NCBI GenBank assembly: GCA_964427415.1
Contig: CAYRUH010000004.1
Span: 1-64,000, forward strand
Direction of reading: 5' to 3'
From: Lentisalinibacter sp964427415
GTDB lineage: Bacteria > Pseudomonadota > Gammaproteobacteria > Steroidobacterales > Woeseiaceae
Length of the DNA: 64,000 nucleotides
The position numbers and the translations under genes were made by a program. Position 1 is the stretch's first letter; every line of letters starts with the position of its first letter. Of the stretch, positions 41,746 through 49,376 are shown one piece after another. The notes beneath the pieces were generated by a model. It was given only the letters and a program-made list of their open reading frames with translations, did no database searches and was not told the origin of the DNA.

Positions 41746-42339
41746 GTGGCAGCCAGCAGCTCGAAACGCCGTCGTCTCCGCCAACGCCTGGTCTCCCTGG
41801 CGGGCTTCGTCCTCGTCGCCGTCGGACTGGCCTGGTTCTTCGAGTCCCAGGCCACCACCACCATCCTGTTCGTACGCCATGCCGAGAAGGCAGCCGAGCC
41901 TGCCAGCGACCCCGGTCTGAGCGCGCAGGGCGAAGAGCGCGCGCGGCTGCTGGCACGGGTGCTCGGCAGCGCCGACGTGGTGGCCGGAGTGGATCATATC
42001 TATGCCACACAGTATCGGCGCACCCAGCAGACGGTGCGCCCGCTGGCCGACAGGCTGGACCTCACGCCCGTCCTGTACAACGCCGGCGACATCGTCGGTG
42101 TGCTGGAGAAGATCCTCCGGGAGCACAAGGGCAGGATCATCCTGGTCGTGGCGCACAGCGACACCATCCCCCAGCTCATTGCCGAACTCGGCGGCAGCAA
42201 GAACGTGCCGTCTATCGGCGAGAACGAATACGACAACCTCTACGTGGTCGCCATACCCTGGTTCGGCAAGACCAAGACCCTGCGCTTCAAATACGGCGAG
42301 CCGCCGCCTCAGGCGGAGCCGGCGCCGGCGGGCAGATAG
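41746..42339 (+). CDS. Membrane-anchored histidine phosphatase (phosphoglycerate-mutase superfamily)
   Basis: This 197-residue protein has an N-terminal membrane anchor (LVSLAGFVLVAVGLAWFF, about 15-32) followed by the RHG motif TILFVRHAEKA, with SAQGEERARLLARVL, IYATQYRRTQQTVRPLA and the second histidine VVAHSDTIPQLI. This resembles SixA/Ais-like periplasmic phosphatases; the substrate is unknown. It starts with GTG at 41746. Its last 31 bases overlap the convergent trmH gene. Confidence 0.8.
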   Translation: MAASSSKRRRLRQRLVSLAGFVLVAVGLAWFFESQATTTILFVRHAEKAAEPASDPGLSAQGEERARLLARVLGSADVVAGVDHIYATQYRRTQQTVRPLADRLDLTPVLYNAGDIVGVLEKILREHKGRIILVVAHSDTIPQLIAELGGSKNVPSIGENEYDNLYVVAIPWFGKTKTLRFKYGEPPPQAEPAPAGR

Positions 42340-42971
42340 CCGTCGTCGTCGAGTTCGGGGTAGGGGCGCCCTTCACGGCGCAGCTGGTCGGCCACTTCCG
42401 GATAGCACCACTCGAAGAGCTTCTGCCGATGCAGTCCGGGGTCCAGCCGGCGCTCCTCGTACAGGCCCGCCGCCTGGCGCTGACGCTGTGCCTCGTAGAG
42501 GATCAGCGCGGTGGCGACCGAGACGTTCAGCGAAGCCACCATGCCCTCCATCGGGATGACGATATGGCGATCCGCCGAATCGGCGGCTTCCCGGCTGACG
42601 CCCCACAGCTCGGAGCCGAGCAGGACGGCTGTCGGCGCCGTGTAGTCGACATCGCGGAAGTCCACCGCGGTGTCCGAGAAGTGGGCCGCCAGGATCTGAT
42701 GGCCAGCGCTACGCAGATGCCGCAATGCCGAACCCAGGTCCCGGTGCGCCCGGATCTCCACCCATTTGCGCGAGCCGGCCGATGCCATGTGATGCCGCGG
42801 TACCTCTCCGCCCTCGGAAATGGCATGGGCCTCGTAGATGCCGACCGCGTCGGCCGTGCGCAGGATGGCGGATATGTTGTGGGACTTGTGGACGTTCTCG
42901 GTGAGCAGGGTAAGATCGGGCTGACGCCGGTCGAGGACTCTGCGGAGTTTTCGATATCGGGCCGGTGTCAT
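42309..42971 (-). CDS. trmH: tRNA (guanosine-18-2'-O)-methyltransferase TrmH
   Basis: This 220-residue SPOUT methyltransferase uses SAM to methylate G18 in the tRNA D-loop. Motifs: MTPARYRKLRRVLDRRQPDLTLLTENVHKSHNISAILRTADAVGI (motif 1 with N-H-S-A-RT), YTAPTAVLLGSELWGVS (motif 2) and VIPMEGMVASLNVSVATALILYEA (motif 3). The GMVASLNVSVA ending identifies the TrmH/SpoU group. The C-terminal end overlaps the convergent phosphatase gene. Confidence 0.93.
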   Translation of the reverse strand: MTPARYRKLRRVLDRRQPDLTLLTENVHKSHNISAILRTADAVGIYEAHAISEGGEVPRHHMASAGSRKWVEIRAHRDLGSALRHLRSAGHQILAAHFSDTAVDFRDVDYTAPTAVLLGSELWGVSREAADSADRHIVIPMEGMVASLNVSVATALILYEAQRQRQAAGLYEERRLDPGLHRQKLFEWCYPEVADQLRREGRPYPELDDDGYLPAGAGSA

Positions 42972-43060
42972 GCGCGACTCCCAGGGAGCGTCCCTTTCAG
43001 CCGCTCCGGTTCCACCGTAAGCTGGGGATTCTAAACCGAGTTCGAGCGGAGGTCACAAGC

Positions 43061-43477
43061 ATGTTCCGGCAGACGACCATCGACTTCCGGACCTCGGGAC
43101 GCGAGACCCGCGACATCACCCGTGAGGTGGAGTCGGCAGTGGAGGCAACCGGCATCGAGACCGGCCTGGCTCATCTGTTCCTGCGCCACACCAGCGCCTC
43201 CATCATGCTCTGCGAGAATGCTGATCCGGCCGTGCGGGAAGACCTGGAGCGCTTCATGCAGCGTATCGCGCCCGACGGGGATTCGTTGTTCCGCCATCGG
43301 GCCGAGGGGCCGGACGACATGCCCGCCCACGTGCGGACGGTACTCACCCAGTCGGAGATGACCCTGCCGGTCAGCGGCGGGCGCCTGGCGCTCGGCACCT
43401 GGCAAGGCATCTACCTCTGGGAGCACCGGCATGCCGGCCACCGTCGCCGGCTCACCGTGACGGTCCATGGCGCATGA
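43061..43477 (+). CDS. yjbQ: YjbQ (UPF0047) protein
   Basis: This 138-residue protein is YjbQ/UPF0047: MFRQTTIDFRTSGRETRDITREVESAVEATG, LAHLFLRHTSASIMLCENADPAVREDLERFM, and GRLALGTWQGIYLWEHR. YjbQ proteins form a trimer, and some show thiamine-phosphate synthase activity in vitro. A good ribosome site (gcggagg, about 12 bases upstream) fixes the ATG at 43061; the frame is open 32 codons before. Confidence 0.93.
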   Translation: MFRQTTIDFRTSGRETRDITREVESAVEATGIETGLAHLFLRHTSASIMLCENADPAVREDLERFMQRIAPDGDSLFRHRAEGPDDMPAHVRTVLTQSEMTLPVSGGRLALGTWQGIYLWEHRHAGHRRRLTVTVHGA

Positions 43478-43489
43478 GCCGGTTCCCGC

Positions 43490-43948
43490 CTAGCCGTCTG
43501 CGTTGAGCCGGATGGCTTTCTCGATGAAGCTGCGGTGCTTGCCGATCATGAGATCGGCCTGCACGGCATCGCTGATCTCGCCGTCGTGGGCGATCAGGTA
43601 AGTCACCCGCCGCACGCCGATGCCCAGCGGACCGTCGGCGTCGTAGCGGCGGATCACCTCCTTGTCGGTATCGCAGAGCAGTCTGAAGGGCAGCCCGTGC
43701 TTGTCACGGAAGCGCCGGTGGCTGTCGGCATCCTGGGGACTCACGCCCGCAACCTGGAGTCCCGCCGCGGCGAGTTCGCCGTGGATGTCGCGGATGTCGC
43801 AGGCCTCTTTCGTGCAGCCTGGGGTGAAATCCGCCGGATAGAAGTACAGGATGAGCGCGCCGTCGGCCAGCAGGTCGGAAAGAGAGACGGGATGGGCGTC
43901 CGCGTCTGGCAGGGTGAATGCCGGTGCGCTGGTTCCGGGCTTGAGCAT
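43490..43948 (-). CDS. Peroxiredoxin of Bcp/PrxQ type
   Basis: This 152-residue thiol peroxidase reads MLKPGTSAPAFTLPDADAHPVSLSDL, then LYFYPADFTPGCTKEACDIRD with peroxidatic Cys and a second Cys five residues later (C-X4-C), the Bcp/PrxQ pattern, and VSPQDADSHRRFRDKHGLPFRLLCDTDKEV. It reduces peroxides using thioredoxin; trxB is elsewhere in the window. The ATG at 43948 is the family start. It lies 13 bases downstream of the GNAT gene on the same strand. Confidence 0.93.
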   Translation of the reverse strand: MLKPGTSAPAFTLPDADAHPVSLSDLLADGALILYFYPADFTPGCTKEACDIRDIHGELAAAGLQVAGVSPQDADSHRRFRDKHGLPFRLLCDTDKEVIRRYDADGPLGIGVRRVTYLIAHDGEISDAVQADLMIGKHRSFIEKAIRLNADG

Positions 43949-43961
43949 GGCTGGGTACTCC

Positions 43962-44423
43962 TCAATGGTTCTTGAAAATGTTTTCCATGACCCGGTAGCC
44001 GCCATCGGCCATTCCCATGACCTCGTAGATACGCCGGGCCCGCTTGTTGCGGTCATCCACGTAGAGCCGCAGTCCGCCGATGCCGGGTGTCTCGCGGGCC
44101 AGTTGCTCGACGTGGCGATAGAGCGCTGAGAACACACCGCGGCCCCTGAAATCCGGGCGCACGTAGACACTCTGGATCCACCACAGCATGCGGTTGCGCC
44201 AGTCGCTCCACTCCCGGGTGGTCATGATCTGGCCGATCACCTCGCCGTCGAGTTCGGCCAGCCAGTAGCGGCCGAGCGAGGAATCGTCGAGCAGCGCCGC
44301 GACGCCGGCGGCGACGGTCTGCGGATCGAGCGTGATGTCTTCCGACTCGGCCGCCAGGCGCCGGTTGAACTCCGCGAGGACGGCTTCGTCCGCCGCTGTG
44401 GCGTCTCTGATGCGGATGGCCAT
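43962..44423 (-). CDS. GNAT-family N-acetyltransferase
   Basis: This 153-residue GNAT protein has IRIRDATAADEAVLAEFNRRLAAES, GEVIGQIMTTREWSDWRNRMLWWIQSVYVRPDFRGRGVFSALY (motif A with R-G-R-G binding acetyl-CoA) and GLRLYVDDRNKRARRIYEVMGM (motif B). The substrate is unknown. It is probably co-transcribed with the downstream peroxiredoxin. Confidence 0.88.
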   Translation of the reverse strand: MAIRIRDATAADEAVLAEFNRRLAAESEDITLDPQTVAAGVAALLDDSSLGRYWLAELDGEVIGQIMTTREWSDWRNRMLWWIQSVYVRPDFRGRGVFSALYRHVEQLARETPGIGGLRLYVDDRNKRARRIYEVMGMADGGYRVMENIFKNH

Positions 44424-44549
44424 GGCGTTTACGGGGCGTCTCCGTGTACGTCGTCCGGCTCATGATACCGGCTGGCGAGGGTCCAGTGGGCGCGGCGCGG
44501 TGAGCCACGGTTCCGCTGCGCGGTTCTGCTAGAATGCGGCCTCGGCAGG

Positions 44550-44623
44550 GCCCCGGTAGCTCAGCAGGATAGAGCATCAGATTCCTAATCTGAGGGTCAG
44601 AGGTTCGAATCCTCTCCGGGGCG
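44550..44623 (+). tRNA. tRNA-Arg (anticodon CCT)
   Basis: The acceptor GCCCCGG (44550-44556) pairs with CCGGGGC (44616-44622), with discriminator G (44623). D arm GCTC/GAGC, anticodon stem TCAGA/TCTGA, loop TTCCTAA with anticodon CCT, variable GGGTC, and T arm AGAGG-TTCGAAT-CCTCT are all normal. It reads AGG. The 3' CCA is not encoded (the next bases are CAC), unlike the tRNA-Ser in this window. Confidence 0.95.
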
Positions 44624-44663
44624 CACTCCCCTGCCGGGTGCATCCCCCCGCCGGAGTCCGCTC

Positions 44664-45743
44664 ATGAAGGTATTCGAAGTCAGAAAGGACCGCCTCGACG
44701 AAACCCGGATGGTGCAGCGGGATTTCCCGTCGGTGGGCGACGGCGAGGTGCTGCTGTCGGTGGACCGCTTCGCCTTCACCGCCAACAACATCACCTATGC
44801 CGTGTTCGGTGAAGCGATGCATTACTGGGATTTCTTCCCGACCGGCGAGGAGGGCTGGGGGATCGTCCCGGTCTGGGGCTTTGCGGACGTGGTCGCATCG
44901 CGCTGCGAGGGCATCGAAAGGGGCGAGCGCTGGTACGGTTACTATCCGATGGCAAGCCACGTGAAGGTGAAGCCGGGCAGGGTCGCTCGATCCGGATTCA
45001 CGGACGTCTCTGGGCACCGCCGCGAGCTGCCGGAAGTCTACAACCGCTACACGCGAACCAGCGAGGACCCGGCCTACCGTGAGGGCCTGGAGGCGCAGCA
45101 GATGCTGTACCGCCCGCTGTTTATGACCTCATTCCTGCTGGATGATTTCCTCGCCGAGGCGGACTTCTTCGCGGCGAGGGAGGCGGTGCTGACCAGCGCC
45201 TCGAGCAAGACGGCTTTCGGACTCGCCTTTCTCCTGCACCGTAACCGCAAGCCCGGCATCGAGATCCGCGGTCTGACCTCGCCGTCCAACCTCGACTTCG
45301 TCAACAGCCTGGGCTGTTACGACACCGTGCACCCCTACGAGGCCATTCACGAGCTGCCGGGCGAGCATCGAACCCTGCTGGTCGATTTCGCCGGCAATAC
45401 AGAGTTGCGCCGCTCGCTCCACGAGCACTACGGCGACGCGCTGGCTTACAGCTGCTCTGTCGGTGCCTCCCACTGGGACCAGGCGGCTGGCGGGGGGGAA
45501 CTCCCGGGCCCGAAGCCGACGCTGTTCTTCGCGCCCTCCTGGGTGGAGAGACGGCTGAAGGACTGGGGCCCCGGCGGTATCGAGCAGCGTGTTGCAACCG
45601 CCTGGCAGGCATTCCTGGAGGCCTCAGCCGACTGGCTGGAGATCCGTGAGGACTCCGGCGACGCGGCGCCGGAGCGGGTCTATCGGCGCACGCTCGCCGG
45701 CGACACGCCGCCCGGGGTGGGCCAGATCGTCGTCCTGACATGA
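44664..45743 (+). CDS. DUF2855 family protein (MDR-like fold)
   Basis: This 359-residue protein matches DUF2855: VDRFAFTANNITYAVFGEAMHYWDFFP, WGIVPVWGFADVVAS, RWYGYYPMASHVKVKPG, YRPLFMTSFLLDDFLAEADFF and LTSASSKTAFGLAFLL. The layout resembles medium-chain dehydrogenase/quinone reductases, but the usual GxGxxG is replaced by SASSKTAFG, so NAD(P) binding is uncertain. Function is unknown. It starts 40 bases after tRNA-Arg and overlaps the next gene (a methyltransferase) by 4 bases, implying a shared task. Confidence 0.85.
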   Translation: MKVFEVRKDRLDETRMVQRDFPSVGDGEVLLSVDRFAFTANNITYAVFGEAMHYWDFFPTGEEGWGIVPVWGFADVVASRCEGIERGERWYGYYPMASHVKVKPGRVARSGFTDVSGHRRELPEVYNRYTRTSEDPAYREGLEAQQMLYRPLFMTSFLLDDFLAEADFFAAREAVLTSASSKTAFGLAFLLHRNRKPGIEIRGLTSPSNLDFVNSLGCYDTVHPYEAIHELPGEHRTLLVDFAGNTELRRSLHEHYGDALAYSCSVGASHWDQAAGGGELPGPKPTLFFAPSWVERRLKDWGPGGIEQRVATAWQAFLEASADWLEIREDSGDAAPERVYRRTLAGDTPPGVGQIVVLT

Positions 45744-46441
45744 CCGGAACGACGACAGACCTCGAGCGAGACATCGAGCAGGACAAGAGCGCCTGGCTCG
45801 AGCGCTGGCAGGCGGGCAGGACGGGTTTCCACGACGACACCGTGAACCCGCATCTGGCCGAATACTGGCCAGGTTTCGAACTGCCCGCGGGCTCCCGGGT
45901 GTTCGTCCCGCTGGCCGGCAAGACTCTGGACCTGCTGTGGCTGGCCGAACAGGGCTACCGGGTCGTCGCCAACGAGCTGAGCCCGCTGGCGGTGGAGGCG
46001 TTCTTCGACGGCGCGGGCATCATGCCTGCGCGCCGCCACGCCGGGCCCTTCGAGATCTGGTCCCATGGCCTCATCACCGTGCTCTGCGGCGACTACTTCG
46101 ATCTGGATCCCGCCGTCACCGGGCGGCTGGATGGCTGCTACGACCGGGCGGCGCTGGTGGCACTGCCGCCGGAGCTGCGACGACTCTACATCGAGCGGCA
46201 GGCCGGGCTGCTGCCAGCGGGCGCACCGGTCCTGCTGATCGGCGTGGACTATCCGCCGCAGCAAATGGAGGGCCCGCCGTTTTCCGTGCCGCAGTCGCAG
46301 GTCCAGGAGCTGGCGGCAGGGCGCTTCGAGATCGAGGTCCTCGCCGCAGGCATGGACATGCTGGCTCACAACCAGCGCTTCGTCGAGCGTGGGCTGACGC
46401 GCATGGAAGAGACGGTGTACCGGCTGGTGCGACGCGGCTGA
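45740..46441 (+). CDS. tpm: Thiopurine S-methyltransferase-like SAM methyltransferase
   Basis: This 233-residue class I methyltransferase has the TPMT pattern: WLERWQAGRTGFHDDTVNPHLAEYW, SRVFVPLAGKTLDLLWLAEQGYRVVANELSPLAVEAFF, LITVLCGDYFDLDPA, CYDRAALVALPPELRRLY, and VLLIGVDYPPQQMEGPPFSV. Bacterial TPMTs methylate thiopurines in vitro and can methylate selenium or tellurium oxyanions, giving resistance. The native substrate here is unknown. It is translationally coupled to the DUF2855 gene. Confidence 0.9.
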   Translation: MTGTTTDLERDIEQDKSAWLERWQAGRTGFHDDTVNPHLAEYWPGFELPAGSRVFVPLAGKTLDLLWLAEQGYRVVANELSPLAVEAFFDGAGIMPARRHAGPFEIWSHGLITVLCGDYFDLDPAVTGRLDGCYDRAALVALPPELRRLYIERQAGLLPAGAPVLLIGVDYPPQQMEGPPFSVPQSQVQELAAGRFEIEVLAAGMDMLAHNQRFVERGLTRMEETVYRLVRRG

Positions 46442-46501
46442 ACCCGCCGGTGGCGGCAGGTTAGAATCCGGCGTTATTGCCGGGATGCTGAGGAGGGCGA
46501 C

Positions 46502-47143
46502 ATGAGCGACAAGTATCGTGAGGTGGGTTACAGCAGCGGCGTCATCGAGTATGGGGAACGCCCGGCGGTGGTCGTGGTGGACTTCCAGCTCGCCTTCACC
46601 GATGCCGCGTATCCCCTCGGCGGACTGCCCATGATCGACCGCGCCGTGGACCGCACCGGGGAGCTATTGCGGGTGGCCCGTGAATCCGGCGTGCCCGTCG
46701 CGAAGTGTTACACCGCCTACGACAGTCCCCGGGACGTCCCCCACTGGAAGGTGCAGGCCGTGCACGACCAGTTCTACTTCGGTCATCCCTGCACGGCGAT
46801 GGACCCCCGGGTGGATGATCCCGACTACGATTTCAACTTTGCCAAGAGCGCGCCCTCCATTTTCTTCCTGACGCCGCTGACGACTTTCCTGCACAAGGAA
46901 CGGGTCGATTCGCTGATCGTTACCGGCTGCACCACCAGCGGCTGCGTGCGGGCCTCCGTGGTGGACGCCTTCTCCCACGGCTACCGGGTGTTCGTGCCGA
47001 CCGACTGTACCGGCGACGTGGACGAGGGGCCGCACCAGTCGAACCTGGCGGATGTCGGCAAGCGCTACTGTGAACTCACCGACGCCGCTGCCATGATGGA
47101 GTGGTTCCGCGGCGGGCGGGCCGTCGAAGGTCGACGCGCATGA
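46502..47143 (+). CDS. Isochorismatase-family cysteine hydrolase
   Basis: This 213-residue hydrolase has the complete triad: D27 (VVVVDFQLAF), K115 (FNFAKSAPS) and C148 (TGCTTSGCVRASV). The TTSGCVRAS motif and N-terminal length resemble N-carbamoylsarcosine amidase and similar amidohydrolases more than isochorismatase itself. The substrate is unknown. An aggaggg ribosome site precedes the ATG at 46502. It overlaps the cytochrome gene by 4 bases. Confidence 0.88.
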   Translation: MSDKYREVGYSSGVIEYGERPAVVVVDFQLAFTDAAYPLGGLPMIDRAVDRTGELLRVARESGVPVAKCYTAYDSPRDVPHWKVQAVHDQFYFGHPCTAMDPRVDDPDYDFNFAKSAPSIFFLTPLTTFLHKERVDSLIVTGCTTSGCVRASVVDAFSHGYRVFVPTDCTGDVDEGPHQSNLADVGKRYCELTDAAAMMEWFRGGRAVEGRRA

Positions 47144-47625
47144 GGCGGGCGGCGAGCCTGCACCGGACCTTATTGCCCGTTCTCCTGCTGCTGGCCGGCT
47201 GCGGTGCCGGTACGGACAGCGCGGATCGTCAGCCGGCGGTGGCCGCTGCCGGGCTTGGCGAGCAGACCGTGCTGTCCGCCGAGCAATATCTTGCCGCGCC
47301 GCCTTATGCGGAAGCGGACCTGGAGCGGGGCCGCAGCCTGTACCTGCAGTGCCGGGCCTGTCACACCATAGAGCCCGGCGCACGCGACCTCGCCGGACCG
47401 AACCTGCACGGGATCTTCGGCAGCCGTGCGGCGGCCGTGGAGAACTTCCCTTATTCGGAGGCCCTGCGCCAGGCGGATTTCGTCTGGACGCCCCGCGCCA
47501 TGGATGCCTGGATCACGAACCCCTGGCTGTTCCTGCCGGGCAACCGGATGAGCTATGGCGGCATGCGCCGGCCGGAGGACCGTCGCGACCTGATCGCCTG
47601 GATGCTGGAGGCCGCGAACGAGTGA
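47140..47625 (+). CDS. Lipoprotein c-type cytochrome
   Basis: This 161-residue protein has a lipobox LLLAGC (lipidated C21) and one haem c site CRACH (QCRACHTIEPGARDLAGPNLHGIFG). A distal methionine is likely in NRMSYGGM. PNLHGIFGSRAA...FPYSEALRQADFVWTPRAMDAWITNP is typical of class I cytochrome c of the c2/cy type. It is probably anchored to a membrane and faces the periplasm as an electron carrier. It overlaps the preceding hydrolase gene by 4 bases. Confidence 0.9.
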   Translation: MRRAASLHRTLLPVLLLLAGCGAGTDSADRQPAVAAAGLGEQTVLSAEQYLAAPPYAEADLERGRSLYLQCRACHTIEPGARDLAGPNLHGIFGSRAAAVENFPYSEALRQADFVWTPRAMDAWITNPWLFLPGNRMSYGGMRRPEDRRDLIAWMLEAANE

Positions 47626-47628
47626 GGC

Positions 47629-48519
47629 TCACCCGCCGGCGGAATCCATCACCGCCGTCCAGCTGTCGATGATGCGGCGCAACTCCCGCGCGAAACGCTC
47701 GGGCTGCTCCATCATCAGGAAGTGTCCGGTGCCCTTGACGATCACCAGCTCGAATCCGGGCTTGGCGCGGCGCAACGCCTCCTCGTCGGTGGGTCGGATA
47801 TCGGCATTGATCGAGCCGGCCGGCACCTCCAGCGCGCTCAGGGCGGCCGATTCGTCGTAGCGCGCGAGGCTCTCCAGTGCCGGCACGGACACGCTGATCG
47901 GGGCCGCGGCCATGTCCCGCCGGATCCAGTCTTCGAGTTCGGGCTCCGTCGAGGGAGCGAAGAAGACCGGGTCGAGTATGCGCAGCGCCTTGCCGAGGTT
48001 GCGGCGGAACGGCTCCAGCTGAGTGTCCAGGTCGTCCGGCGGCGTCTCCTCCACGGCCTGAAAGGTATCCACACCGACGACGCCGATCACCCGGCCAGTC
48101 AGGCGCCCGGCCGCCTCCACGGCGACCGGCCCGCCCATGGAATGGCCGACCAGCACCGCGCGCTGCAGATCGAGCCGGCGCACCACCGCCGCCACATCCT
48201 CGCCGAAAGCGCCGATGGTCCAGGACCGGCGGTCGGCGCCGGATTCGCCATGCCCGCCCAGGTCCACCGCAATCAGGTGATAGTCGTCTTCGAGCGCTGC
48301 CATCGCGCGGTCCCAGTAGCGGCGATCGCAGTTCCAGCCGTGAATCAGCACCAGACTCGGGCGGTTGGCGCGCCGGCCTCGCTCCTCCCAGGCGATGGGC
48401 ACGCCGCCGGCGCCTTCGACGCGGTCGGACGCAGGTATCGTTCCGTCCGCCATGCCGCTACAACCCGCCGTGGTGACCAGCCACCCGGTCAGCAGCAGGC
48501 TGGAGAATAATTTCTTCAT
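47629..48519 (-). CDS. Lipoprotein alpha/beta hydrolase
   Basis: This 296-residue protein has a lipoprotein signal (LLLTGWLVTTAGC, Cys 20) and an alpha/beta-hydrolase fold: VLIHGWNCDRRYWDRAM (oxyanion HG), nucleophile GHSMGGPVAVEAA, and a late KGTGHFLMMEQPERFA histidine. The substrate is unknown; it should act in the periplasm or at the outer membrane. Its 3' end is 3 bases from the cytochrome gene (convergent). Confidence 0.88.
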   Translation of the reverse strand: MKKLFSSLLLTGWLVTTAGCSGMADGTIPASDRVEGAGGVPIAWEERGRRANRPSLVLIHGWNCDRRYWDRAMAALEDDYHLIAVDLGGHGESGADRRSWTIGAFGEDVAAVVRRLDLQRAVLVGHSMGGPVAVEAAGRLTGRVIGVVGVDTFQAVEETPPDDLDTQLEPFRRNLGKALRILDPVFFAPSTEPELEDWIRRDMAAAPISVSVPALESLARYDESAALSALEVPAGSINADIRPTDEEALRRAKPGFELVIVKGTGHFLMMEQPERFARELRRIIDSWTAVMDSAGG

Positions 48520-48746
48520 CTTTTATAACCATTTATATCGATATCTTCAGAAATTTTCTGTAAAGCAAATAGCGTGTTCAGGTACGTCCACAGCCCCTGG
48601 CCGCATCGTCGGACATTCTTACAGACCTGTCGTGTCACCGCGACCCCGTCTGGGCTAAGCCACTGTCGGACGCCGACTATCGGGAAACGGCCTGGTTATT
48701 GCATCACTCCGGGGCGGTCAACACGCACGGAAAGAAGAGCCGAAAC
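48520..48746. promoter_or_regulatory. AT-rich divergent intergenic region
   Basis: The first 55 bases next to the hydrolase gene are strikingly AT-rich, with a perfect inverted repeat CAGAAA-T-TTTCTG at 48548-48560. On the minus strand a TTTACA and a TATAAA-like hexamer nearby suggest the hydrolase promoter. The repeat overlapping it could be an operator. The remaining part, toward the DUF5658 gene, shows nothing clear. Confidence 0.45.
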
Positions 48747-49244
48747 ATGCGCCGAATCAGTCCTCCCGTCACCATTCCCGTCAGTCCCGGTGTGGCGCCG
48801 CTGGATCGCCGGGGCGCGGACAGGCGACGGCTCGGCTGGCGTACGGTACTTCACGGTTTCTTGCGCTCGCGACGGCGCCGGGCCAGGCGCGCACGTGATC
48901 TCCGCTACCCGTTCAGCGACTGGCACCATCCCTGGCTGCTGTTCCTCGGCATCGGCCTGATGACGATGAGCGCGACGGACGCTTTCCTCACGTTGCGGCT
49001 GATCGAGCACGGTGCGGTGGAGGCGAATCCGTTCATGCGCGTCCTCATCGACGCCGACATTCAGTGGTTCGTCGTCATCAAGCTCACGATGACGGGGCTC
49101 GGCCTGATGCTCCTCGTCTACACCAGCCGCGTGCTGCTGTTTCGCCGGATACGGGTGGGGCTGCTGATCACCGGCTTTTTCTGCAGCTATGCCTGCCTGA
49201 TCTGCTACGAGTATCTTGGCCTGCTGGCGCTGGGCATCATCTAG
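48747..49244 (+). CDS. DUF5658 membrane protein
   Basis: This 165-residue protein has a basic N-terminal 60 residues (RRGADRRRLGWRTVLHGFLRSRRRRARRARD), then three hydrophobic helices: HPWLLFLGIGLMTMSATDAFLTL, WFVVIKLTMTGLGLMLLVY, and VGLLITGFFCSYACLICYEYLGLLALG. ATDAFLTLRLIEHGAVEANPFM is the DUF5658 signature. Function is unknown. The ATG at 48747 is chosen over an upstream ATG at 48699 because the extra residues look non-conserved. Confidence 0.75.
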   Translation: MRRISPPVTIPVSPGVAPLDRRGADRRRLGWRTVLHGFLRSRRRRARRARDLRYPFSDWHHPWLLFLGIGLMTMSATDAFLTLRLIEHGAVEANPFMRVLIDADIQWFVVIKLTMTGLGLMLLVYTSRVLLFRRIRVGLLITGFFCSYACLICYEYLGLLALGII

Positions 49245-49354
49245 CCTGCCGCCGCGTGTGACCCGGTCCTTCCCCTGCGGGAAGCGCATCCGCTAAACTA
49301 TCGCTATCGTTACCGTTGAGCGCTGTATCCTGATAGCGGCGGGCTGCCCGGCGG

Positions 49355-49373
49355 CCCCTGCGGGGTTTCTTTT
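49355..49373 (+). promoter_or_regulatory. Hairpin-plus-T-run just before sucA
   Basis: CCCC-TGC-GGGG (49355-49365) is followed by TTTCTTTT and then the sucA ATG four bases later. The short stem (4 GC pairs, extendable by two G-T pairs) plus T-run resembles an intrinsic terminator or attenuator. It also covers the only purine-rich candidate ribosome site. It is a weak structure, so regulatory meaning is inference. Confidence 0.35.
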
Positions 49374-49376
49374 GCC

